Positions 22,601-32,220 of a DNA stretch of 64,000 nt are shown piece by piece. Source of the stretch: Isoetes taiwanensis (taxonomy: Eukaryota > Streptophyta > Lycopodiopsida > Isoetales > Isoetaceae). Made by a program: the position numbers and the translations under genes. Where the stretch lies: assembly GCA_021234155.1 (NCBI GenBank), contig JAJEKV010000015.1, forward strand, positions 12,524,304 through 12,588,303. The letters are read 5' to 3'. The notes under the pieces are model-generated. The model was not told where the DNA came from and searched no databases. It saw only the letters and a program-made list of their open reading frames with translations. Each line of letters begins with the position of its first letter. Positions within the stretch are counted from its first letter, which is position 1.

Positions 22601-23456
22601 TTCTTGTGTAGTTAAGATTAATCCACGCATGCCACCTACGCTTAGTATGGGTCGCGACATGCGCTGTTACCGATGATGGGACCACTACGGTGATCTCTAG
22701 GGCGTGGTGTAATGTCAATGTAGGCATGACCGCCTTCCGCTGGGCGCGAGTGGAAGGTAGATTAGAAAGTCTACTGCTCCACTAAGCAGACGACCCTCGA
22801 GAGAAAGGAGGTCATGAAGGAATGCATTGATAGGAAAAGCACCTTTAGCCCCATATATGCTTTGATAGGAGGAATCTATCCTTCATTTCCCCCACGCGAG
22901 AAGGATATCCTCCACGCCGGGCAACTAGAGGTGTAGGCATGAGCGCATATAGGCATATAGGCGCCGCCTCCGCCCATGATGGAAGATTCACCCTCTTCCC
23001 ACGGAGATTAGCCATGCATCCATGTAGATAGGTGGGTGGTCACCATATAACCAAAATTTTATTTAATAATTAAATGGTACTAACGTAGTGTCGACCGCAG
23101 CCGAAGAGAGCGCTCCGAGGGCAAGGAGGCTCAAGACTGAAGACTTGCAACACAAATTTTGTTGGAATGTGTTGCAAGGAATGAAGAGTACCTCTGACGT
23201 TAATTTTAAATTTTGATAGACTTAAGCCGTAATGTTAAGTGAATTTTGGAGTAATCTGTTAGTAATATTGTCAAATGATAAGTTATGTTATAATATAATA
23301 ATGTGATAATGTCATAAAAATATTACCTTAAGGTAATTTTAATAAATGTGTAGGAATTATGGTAGCCATCGATGTGTATCAAGTTGTTGCAGTTAGGTTG
23401 ATCCCAAGGTGGAGACCCACGATGCCGCGACAAAGATCATTTCAAGGTGGGGAGAA
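22600..23456 (+). other. E1 3' untranslated region
   Basis: Long non-coding stretch, conserved with E2 35656-36455. Shared blocks include GTGTAATGTCAATGTAGGCA, GAGAGAAAGGAGGTCAT, CCCCATATATGCTTTGATAG and a hairpin at 23147-23175 (GCAACACA paired with TGTGTTGC). A polypurine tract (AAGGTGGGGAGAA) ends it. Conservation between diverged elements suggests RNA signals. Confidence 0.75.
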
Positions 23457-25123
23457 TGTGACGCTCCAAAGACAAAGGTACCCCGGGATCGATACCCGTG
23501 ATCGCCTCCACACGCCGCATTACGCCACCCAAATGGCGATGGTACGCCAGCAGTAGCCAGTGAGTAGCCCTAGGGGCAACTTGCCGTAAATATGTGCACT
23601 ATTAATGTGCACATTTTCCAATGTACACATTAATGTGGGCACACATTTCCAAGTGGACACTTCATGCCAAGTGGGCCACACCCATAGGTGTAAATTAATG
23701 TGCACATTTTCCAATGTACACATTAATGTGGGCACACATTTCCATGTGTGCACATTTGGCCACCTAGCCCTTAAAGGCAAGTGGGCCCATTCCCAATTAT
23801 CCCACATGCCAAAGGGGGATAATTGGAAACCCTAGCCAACCCCTTGTCTATATAGGGTAGGAAACCCTAACTAGCCCAATTTTCGATTTTAGGGCTTCAA
23901 CTCTGCTTTGGCTGCCTCAACAAAAGTAAAACCGCATCCCACTCGACCGAGAATTGCACCCTTAGTTCCTCTAGATTCGAAATGCGCTTTCAAATAGGAT
24001 GGTCGAGCTCAGTCGAGGAGCCTCTCAAGGATCAGTATTTGGCCAATTAGATAGTCTAAACCCTATTTTAGTCCTAGAATCAAGAGGGTTTAGCCTATTA
24101 AATTGCCCATAAATGTTCTCTAGATCTCTAGATAGCGATTTCTAACCAAAGAACCTAACTCTATGTTGTAGATTAGATCTTGTCCTTTAGTTCTTCCTGT
24201 GATGTATATGGATGATGTATCTCTATGAACTCCTTGTATTGGGAAGGGGGTAGAGACCTAAAGCTTTGTAGTTGATGCTCCTAGAGTAGCCTCTCTAGCA
24301 CACCGTGAGATCTCGCCTATGCACAAGAGCCACACCGGATGTGGGTGAAGGGGCCGACCGGCCGAGAAGGAGGTTCGTGGTTCGACTCTTGAACCATCCC
24401 TATGGTGTGTTAGTGCTACCAGGGGTCATTGTGACTAGGTCTAATGGCTTACCACCGAGTGCGGGTAAGGCATGGGCCTCGACACCAGAAGTGGTGTACA
24501 CTTTCCAAAGGTTCACCGAATCACGGGCAAAGGGCCCTCTAGTCACCTTGAGTCAAAGATGTAGACCTCTCGAGGAGTGATCCCTACCCGCCCCATCGAA
24601 CTCGGGAGATGGAACCCGTGAATAGCCCTTTTTGGCTATGCCTCCGGCGGGCTACCAGGCCAGTCCCGACACTTTTTCGAACCACGCCGCAAAGTGTGCA
24701 CAGAGGGGCGATGGAGTGGACAACCCTAAGCCATGCTCATATGCCGCCCAACCCATTGCCATGAATTCATGCGCAATGAACTCGGAGACCCAAGCCGCCG
24801 TCATCCTTCGAAGTCCGGAGCCTTGGGTAGGATCCCCTATGTGATGTGGCCGATCTTTGCCTATGCAGATATGTGGAGGACCATCCTTCGAGATGGTCAC
24901 ATGATGTTGATGTATGTGCTAGCACGACATGTATGTTTACGCTTCATGAGCTAGGTAGGCCCCGAGGAAGACGGGTACAATGACCTTCCACTCTTCCCAT
25001 CGAACCCGGCTACCTGCCAAAGTGTCATGTGGAGGGCCCCTCGTATTAGCGCGGAGCTGGTATGGGGATGAACTCGCTTTGTATACGGTGAGTGCACCGT
25101 ATAATGCAGTAGGGGACGCCACA
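23457..25123 (+). repeat. E1 3' LTR
   Basis: 1667 bp, from TGTGACGCTCC to GGGGACGCCACA. It lacks the insertion of the 5' copy and so shows the empty site. Many small differences from the 5' LTR fall at CAG or CTG triplets (for example GATCAGGTATTT against GATCAGTATTT, and GTCAGG against GTCG). No target duplication follows; E2 LTR sequence begins at once. Confidence 0.92.
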
Positions 25124-26570
25124 TATACCGTGATTGGCCACACGCTGCACATCGCCGCCCAAACGACGGTAATGACGCGTACCCAAGCAAGGACGCCCTA
25201 GGGGGCAACTTGCAAAGGTGCGCACACTTAGCAATGCGCGCACCTTTAGACTTTTAACCATTAAAGGTAGATCAAGGGTCATGGGAACCCTAAACCTAAC
25301 TGATAGCCTTCATAAGGCACCAAACCCTAACATTCCCTTTTTTCGCCCACGCACCTTCCGAGTCCGACCGCCACCGAGGAGTCAATTCCAACTCCCACGA
25401 TCCGCCTGCGCGCGCCCAAATTGTCGATCGCCCTTCTCGACCGCATCTCAAGCAAAACAGACATGGACGCTTTCTTGATCAAGAGGAGGGAACCGTGGAT
25501 CGTATTTGGTCGATTGAATAGCCTAAACCTTATTCCAAACCTTCAACCAAAAGGGTTTAGCCTATTAAATTGCCCTTAGTAGCCAAGTAGATCCTGAGAT
25601 TGACCCTAACTAAAGAACCTAACTCTATGTATTAGATTAGTTCTTATTAATTATGTTCATATGATGGATGGATGTATTCTGTGGACTCATTGTATTGGGA
25701 AGGGGGATAGAGACTTAAAGCTTAGTAGATGATGCTCCTAGCTAGTTCCTCTTAGTGCATTACTAGAATTCGGCTTGTATACAGGAGCCCACCTGGTTGT
25801 GGGTGAAGGGGCCATCTACTGACTTAGAATGAGGTTCGTGTTCTAACCCTTGACCGATCCCTCTAGTGTGTAAGGCCTACCGGGGATCAGAGTGACTAGG
25901 TCTAATGGCTTGCCACTGAGTGTGGGTAAGGCATGGGCTCGACACCTGGGGTGGAGTTCACCTTCCAAAGGGGTTAAGTCTAATAAGGGTAGTGGCCCTC
26001 TAGTCACCTTTGGGTTAGCATGTAGATCTCTCGAGGGAGTGATCCCTACCGCCCCATCGGACCGGGAGATGCAACCCAGAATAGCCCCTTTGGCTATGCA
26101 CCCGGGCGGCTACAACCAGTCCCAAAGACTTTTCAACCTACTCTGCAAAGTGTACACAGGAGGGGCGGATGGAGTGGACACCCTAAGCCATGTTCTTATG
26201 CCAGCCAAATCCATTGTCATGATTCCGCCTCAAGACCGAACTCGAGACCCAAGCTTGTCACCATCCCCGGAGTCCGAGCCTTGGGTAGGAACTTCCTTTG
26301 TATTGTGCCGATCTTTGTCTATGCAGATGTTGATGTGCCACCCTTCGAGGTGGATATATGATGTTATGTTACCGACGTGTATGTTTACGCCCGCAGCCTA
26401 GGTAGGCCCCGAGGGAGATGGGGGTAAAATGACCCCTTCACTCTTCCCACCTGGACTCCGTGATGGTCACAAAGGATATGTGGAGGGCCCCAGATCGATG
26501 GAGCTGGTACGGGGATGAACTCCCCGCTTGTATACCTGAGCGGCATCGTATATGAGTAGGGGACGCCACA
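25124..26570 (+). repeat. E2 5' LTR, start missing
   Basis: Matches 36456-37943 from about base 38 of that LTR (TATACC, then GCCACACGCTG) to the end GGGGACGCCACA. The first 37 or so bases, including TGTGACG, are replaced by the end of the E1 3' LTR. Related to the E1 LTR but clearly a separate subfamily. Confidence 0.9.
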
Positions 26571-26585
26571 AAGGGTATCGAGCAA
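26571..26585 (+). promoter_or_regulatory. E2 primer-binding site, altered
   Basis: AAGGGTATCGAGCAA follows the LTR. Relative to TGGTATCAGAGC it has CG in place of CAG, the same change as in E1. Confidence 0.7.
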
Positions 26586-26767
26586 TGTTCTTGGAGACCA
26601 AGAGCAAAGCACCACCATGCTCCCAAAGAGTACTAACTTGATAGGATCTTCAAGCCTCAAAAGTGGGAAATTTTTTCATTTTGTAGTTTATGCTAAGCTA
26701 GTAAATGCTTAGGTGAATTGGAACTTAATAAGACTAAAAAGAATGAGCCAAAACCTCCTTCAGGTAG

Positions 26768-27026
26768 GATGTCTCCCATACCGCTACCGGGCAAAGAACT
26801 ACACTTTAGTTTTTGAGCAGTGTATGCCACCTCGTGAGACATCGACCCAAGAACACACTAAACTTGATGAATTTGAGAAAAGTAATATGGTAAGGCTAGT
26901 TCTAGGGTAGGAATTAGTTAGAATAGCATGTTTAAATTACTTAAATTATTTAAAGATGTAAGATTCACATACTACTACCGGGTCTAAAAACTAAACTTTA
27001 GTTTTTGAACAGTATGCCACCAACGA
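26768..27026 (+). repeat. Two nested palindromes before the E2 H3 ORF
   Basis: Copy 1 at 26768-26843: outer GATGTCTC with GAGACATC, inner ACACTTTAGTTTTT region. Copy 2, about 26955-27026, keeps only the inner AAACTAAA-CT-TTTAGTTT stem and the flanking CTACCGGG and AGTATGCC. Copy 2 ends about 105 bp before the putative TATA box, as the third E1 palindrome does. The sequence is unrelated to the E1 palindromes. Confidence 0.8.
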
Positions 27027-27129
27027 CCAATAAGTAGAAAAAGTCTGAAATAAGTGTAAGTTTTAATTAAATAGGTGCCTTAGCATGTTAAATAGAGCAA
27101 CTTGAATTTTGACCAAAAATTTGCCAAGC

Positions 27130-27138
27130 TATAAATAG
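27130..27138 (+). promoter_or_regulatory. Putative TATA box for the E2 H3 ORF
   Basis: TATAAATAG, 109 bp before the ATG at 27239, a near-perfect plant TATA box. It agrees in position with the E1 box. Confidence 0.6.
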
Positions 27139-27238
27139 AGGTAGACCCCCCTCATTTGAACGTTCCCGCCTTAGAAACCAGCTCTCGCTCCCTAAGGCGA
27201 TCTTTGGCGCCCGATACCCGATTGATGATCCGTCAAAC

Positions 27239-28530
27239 ATGGCACGGACCAAATAGACTGCGAGGAAAGCCCGTCCAGGCGAAATCCCCAGCGCCAGCAG
27301 CTCCGACCTCATTCAGCAGATGCTTCGGGAGAGGCTTATCGCGAGGGGAGGTGGACTATCTTCAAGCGAGGAGAGTATGGCAGATGAGCAGAACGAGGAG
27401 ATAGGTCAGCAGACCGACCGAGAAGAGGATGTGCACTCGGATGCCGGGACAGAGCTGATCGACGAAGAGGAGGAAGAGGAAGCAGCAAACCGGGAAAGGA
27501 GGACCAAGGCCCGAGAAGAGCAGAAGATGCCAACTCCAGAGCCGACCATCAAAGAACAAGTTGAAGCCTGGATTCGAGAGAAGGAAGCAGAGGAGCAGCA
27601 GGAGCAGAGCGAGCCGAGGCTTGAGCCGGCGGAGGAAGAAGACCTCGCTGCGTTTATCGCAAAGTATGAACGCCGAGAAAGGAAAAGGGAACAAAAGAAG
27701 AGGAAGAGAGAAGAGGAGGAGGCGAAAGCGGCAGAGGCACTGAAGCAGAAGAAAGGTAAATGGGTGGGGAGCCCAAGGAAGCTCAAGGAGGTCCCAAGAG
27801 TGAAGAAGCCCAACCCTAAGGTCGTGATCTCTGAACGGCCTCCTGATCACCCACCGAACTCCTCCCACACTTTTTCCGATGAGGATTACACCCCAACCCC
27901 GAGGGTGGGAGTTCTTCAAACCCCCAAAAACAGGAGCAGCCAAGACCAACCAGAGCAACCCGACCGAACAAAGGATCAAGTACAGAAGCCACCTTCTTAT
28001 CCGAAGTGGGACAGGAAGAAGCAACCCCGGCCTGAGAGTCTTATGTAACTAACCCCGCTAAAAATCTACGAAATGAAAAGATGCGGAGCACGAGGCCTAT
28101 ATGAAGGAGTGGGAGGCATACAACCCTACTACCAGAGAACAAAAATGACCATCAAGGGGACACCCAACCAAGCAGCAGACCCTAAGACCCCCACCACCAA
28201 AGCCCAAGGTCCCAAAAAGCCCGCCTGTAAGAAGCTCACAGAAGCAAAACAAAGAGCACTACGGAGATTCGGCACTTCCAAATAAGCAGCCTACGCCTCG
28301 ATTCCCCGATTCCCCCGCCTTTGCTCGGGCTAGTTAGAGAAGTAATGCAGGATTTCAAGACCGGCATGAGGGTCACCGATGAAATGTCACCGCACCGCAA
28401 GAAGCGGCCGAGCAGCTTTATAGTCCAACATTTTGAAGACTCAACAGCTTGCACTGTTCATGCAAAACGGGTAACCCTTATGAGGCAAGACATGTATCTT
28501 GCTAGCCGCATTAAGGGACAACGCCATTAA
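27239..28530 (+). pseudogene. Histone H3-like ORF of E2
   Basis: ATG at 27239 reads MARTK-stop-TARKARPGE: the H3 tail through K9, with Q5 changed from CAG to TAG. The frame then stays open to 28048: acidic stretch (DEEEEEEAA), a helical charged region (KYERRERKREQKKRKREEEE), then basic proline-rich sequence. After a frame change comes GPKKPACKK and RALRRFG (28222-28285), matching the H3 KKP and alpha-N region. LVREVMQDFKTGMR (28330-28371) matches alpha-1. QEAAEQLY (alpha-2) is in another frame near 28395. FEDSTACTVHAKRVTLMRQD follows, with HAKRVT at 28459-28476, and IKGQRH ends it at 28530. TLMR is CENH3-like; IKGQR is closer to canonical H3. About 430 residues against 136 in H3. A captured H3 gene with a large insertion is the best reading. 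Confidence 0.93.
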
Positions 28531-28670
28531 ATATTTTGTAAATAGCCAAAAATTTTGTAATATAAAACAATTTTGGGTACTGTAATTGTCTGAACTTGCT
28601 TAATTACGACAAGTTAGCAGGTTTTAATCTTTATTTTAGTAAAATAGGACATTTGCAGACCGAAAGGTAT

Positions 28671-28944
28671 GATGTCTCACAGGTCGCGCCTGGTCAAGAA
28701 ACTAAACTTTAGTTTTTGGACAAGGCGCTAGCTGTGAGACCTTGCCCAAAACTTGCCTAAAACTGCTCCAAATTGACCAAATAAGGGGTCAATTCTACCT
28801 GATTTGATGAGTCCATCATCCTTACACCTTTAATTTACCTAAATTGGACACGTTTTGATCAAAATGGGACTGATGTCTCACACGTCGCGCCTGGTCAAGA
28901 AACTAAAGTGTAGTTTTTGAGCGAGGCGCTAGCTGTGAGACATC
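28671..28944 (+). repeat. Two 73-bp nested palindromes before E2 ORF2
   Basis: 28671-28743 and 28872-28944. Outer stem GATGTCTCACA with TGTGAGACATC, middle GCGCCT with AGGCGC, inner AAACTA with TAGTTT. The second ends about 190 bp before the putative TATA box, mirroring the single E1 palindrome at 15727-15794. Confidence 0.9.
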
Positions 28945-29133
28945 CTACCATTTCTTCACCAGAACTTGTCCAAATGATCTTCAACCTGTTGTGTTAGCAT
29001 CTTTAGGTAATCCAGTCATGCCCAAACCCTTAAATTAGTCTTCAAACTCCCATTTTGACCTCAGTATAGGCTAAAATTGCCCAACCCCAAGAATTTTCCA
29101 AGTCACCCAAAAATTAGGGTTTTCCCCTACCCT

Positions 29134-29140
29134 TATTTTA
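29134..29140 (+). promoter_or_regulatory. Weak TATA-like box for E2 ORF2
   Basis: TATTTTA, 107 bp before the ATG at 29241, preceded by a CCCCTACCC block like the CCCCTA before the E1 ORF2 box. Weak by sequence; position is the main support. Confidence 0.35.
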
Positions 29141-29240
29141 CACATAGCACACTACAAATTTGCTCCTGCCCTCTTAGCCAATTTTTTAGCTCCCTGAGGC
29201 GCTCTTGCAACCGTTTGCTACTCTCTTCCTCATTAAGCTC

Positions 29241-30777
29241 ATGGCAACCTCTGATTTCAGAAGATGGTACAGCGCCAGCGCTCATGCTGCCGAGGCTGAC
29301 ATCGATGAAATTTTCCGTGTCTTCCGGAAGGAGATAGATGTCCAAGCAACCTTGCACGCAACCCCAGCCTATAGCGCAGCAGTCCCGGCTGGAATTTCGT
29401 TAGGATAGGGCCATCGCTAGTGCAGCCCCCCTTGCATAGGCTACTTTGTTCCCGTGCAATCCCTTCAAGCAAAATTTTAGGCGATGTTCCAAACATTGCT
29501 AAGTATTCACAAACAAGGCCCAAAGACACGCCAGAGCCAATGGTCCCGATCACAATCAGACCAAATACTTCTTTTCAACACCGCCTTTAGCCATCTTCCT
29601 TACCCATCGTAGCCGAGAACCCCATGGGAGAAACCTCCATTCCCCCATGGACGGGACCCATTAGCCACAAAGAAGAATAACAAATGCCTCCTACGCAAGC
29701 ATCAACAGAGCAAGAAGGAAAAGAAGAAGACGACGAAATCAAGAAGAGGATGAAGACTACGCCGAAGCTCGACTCCAAATGGAAGAGCAAATGGCAAGCG
29801 TAACAAGAGTGGCAACACTTCAAAGAAGCCGGCAAACTCTTAGGATCGCTACACCCCTTGGGCTAGGCATCACAAGCCTAGCCCCCATCATTGTCGAGGG
29901 CTAAGAATTTTTGCTCCTAAGCGACATCCAAAACCTCCCCGAGTGGTGGAAAGGGAGTATCGACCGACGAATTGCCGCACCAACTCCCGAACGGACCGAC
30001 GACTTCATCGTCCGAGGAACCTCCGACTTCCCACTCCAAGTAAGGGAAGCCGACACTTACACGGAGAGAGTCGACCCGATATCCAAGCCTACAAAGAACA
30101 TCGTGCAGATTATGGAGGCGCACTCAGCCGCAAAACCAACTACCGACGGAGGAAGAGTTCCTTGCTCTACAGAACAGATGGGGATACGAACCTAACATCT
30201 TAACGGCAAGCTTTTCAACGCCTCCCGAGAGGAGAGGCGAAGTTCGACCTCGTGAGAGCTTCAACAACAAATGAGACTATAGGGAGCTCACCACAAAGGA
30301 GGTTGATGACTATGCGCGCGCATTACCAGAGCCGAGGCCGAGGAGGCGAGGATTGGCCACGCAACGGCGTGTCGCTAAGGTACTATCTTCCCCTCCGATG
30401 GATGGAAGAATAGCTGTAATTCACCGCAAGTTCACCCCCTGTGGGGCGAGGGAAGGAGTATCGATGCTAATTGCACTCTCGTGCTTTGGCCAAGATGCTC
30501 TACTAGCTCCCAACACCGAAGTATGCCATCCCGGTGAAGAGAGCAAAGAGCACTCGATGTTTTTGACTTCGCCATACCTTACATGCATGACAGAAGACCG
30601 GCAGCAGCCATACCTCCGGAAAGCAGGTAGAAGAGTTGGCAGAGCTTTGCGTGGGGATCTTCAACCAACGCCCTTAGGAACTTAGGTCATTCAAAAGGAA
30701 CAGCCCAAGTGAAGAAGTTCCTAGAGGATAATCCATCCCACCGCATATCAAGAATAGTTAGGAATCTTGATCCCTAA
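29241..30777 (+). pseudogene. E2 ORF2, unknown protein
   Basis: Starts MATSDFRRWYSASAH after a leader (CTCCCTGAGGCGCTCTTGC) related to the one before the H3 ORF. It runs, with frame breaks, to a DNPSHRISRIV block near 30760. The middle has a charged segment and LGLGITSLAPIIVEG, then LLLSDIQNLP, matching E1 ORF2. No known gag, protease or envelope motif was seen, and no signal peptide or clear membrane segment. It precedes a 200-bp spacer before gag, so it may be a separate cistron. Function unknown. Confidence 0.6.
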
Positions 30778-30979
30778 GCCTTTTTGTATTAACATATTAT
30801 ATAATATGAATATAACTTCTTTTTGCACTTTAAATATTTTGTTGATGTATTTTTGTTCCACAACTATACCAACATCACACATAATGCAAGAGAACAAATA
30901 AAACTAACCGCATGTAACCATAACCAATTGTGTGTGCGTAAAGAGAACAACTAATGGTCGAACAAAACAGAGGCCCAAC

Positions 30980-32220
30980 ATGGATGAAGAGACTCCCGAC
31001 AGCAACCCCTTCAAAGGAACCTCGCTTTGAAGGATATGGTCCGATGACCCTAAGAGGAGATGTCACAGATGCGAACAGAGCTGACCGTAAAGGTCTCTAC
31101 TAGCAGCCCAAGCATCACCGCCATTAAACGACACCCAAAGCCTGAAAAAGACAAGAGGAGGAATAAGAGAAGGAGGTCCCCAGCACGTAGACCTCCGACT
31201 CAAGCTCGCCCCTCGATTCCGGAATTCGAGAAAGAGGCCGAAAGCAAAAGCCGGACCGTAGAGACAATGCATGTAAGGACGCTAAGGCCCTCGACTACCG
31301 TAAGAAGGTGGACTCAAAGACTGGCAATGTATGGAAAGCCCTGAACTCAACAACTTCGAAATGCAGAATAGATCCGGTTTAGAGGCAGAGGCATGGCTCA
31401 ATTTAAATGAGCGAGTATGGCAATGCCTACGGAATGAAGGATAAGGACAAAGGTAGGGTGGCAAATGTTCCTAACCCGAAAAGGGCCGACGATATGGTGG
31501 AAGGGCTATGCCAAAGCCCATGGGTTGAGCAGGATGCATGCCGATTTAAGAAGTTCTCAAAAGCTTAAGAACCACTATGTTCCTCGAACACAAGTCAATA
31601 TGATGCGCAGCTTCTACATTGCAAAATAGGGTACAAGACAAGTGCGTATACAATCAAGAGTTCATAAGGCTAAGACCAGACGCGCCTAAGCCGAAAGGAG
31701 AAACATGCAAAGGAAAGCTACATCAAGGACCAACGAGGAAATCCTAAGCTCAGACGAGCAATAGACCCTAAAACAAGATCGGAAGCGTAATCCAAAGCAA
31801 TTAATTTGCAAGGATCCGGCCGCAGAACAAATAAGACAGAGGCAGCCCTTCACTATCGTGATAGAGGGAAAGCAACAGGGAGCTACAAATTCTAGGGGCA
31901 GCCAGCCCAAGTCCAAAGAAAGACTCCATACAATAGCAAACTGGGAAAACAAAGAAAGAAAGCGTGTGTCCTTCAAGGACAAACAGAAGGTTCCAATTAC
32001 TCGAAAGCAAGACGGTCCTTCTTACAGCGCGATGCCCAAAGAGAAAAGGGCAGAATGCATAGAGAAGCAGCCTCCGCTTTAGATATTTCCAAATGCCCAC
32101 CGAACGCTTAACCGCCCATTTGTTATGAGCTCAAAGACCGCGTAATTGGGCTGGATGGGACACTCCGTCGTGACGAGGACTGGCGAGGAGGCACGCGATT
32201 ACATTCGTGGTGAGTGCCAC
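30980..32220 (+). pseudogene. E2 gag
   Basis: A possible start is MDEETPDSNPFKG at 30980. Pieces matching E1 gag are DYRKKVDSKTG and VWKAL (31300-31350), MKDKDKGRVA (31434 onward), a WWKGYAKAHGL equivalent near 31495, and the basic VSFKDKQK region near 31965. The zinc knuckle is not readable. Frames are broken throughout. Confidence 0.65.

Noticed and set aside
10634-26570. E1 nested inside the 5' LTR of E2
   Set aside because: The bases on the two sides of E1 (GATGC and TATAC) are not a target duplication, and the E2 LTR start is not found as a separate piece left of the E1 LTR.
27362-28024. 220-codon minus-strand frame and similar frames at 14490-14903
   Set aside because: They are antisense shadows of the charged linker of the H3-like ORFs, rich in Leu/Ser/Phe from GAG/AAG codons.
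14381-28530. H3 sequences as ordinary host histone genes or pseudogenes
   Set aside because: Both lie between LTR and gag of related elements, share leader and promoter layout, and have a large insertion absent from host H3.
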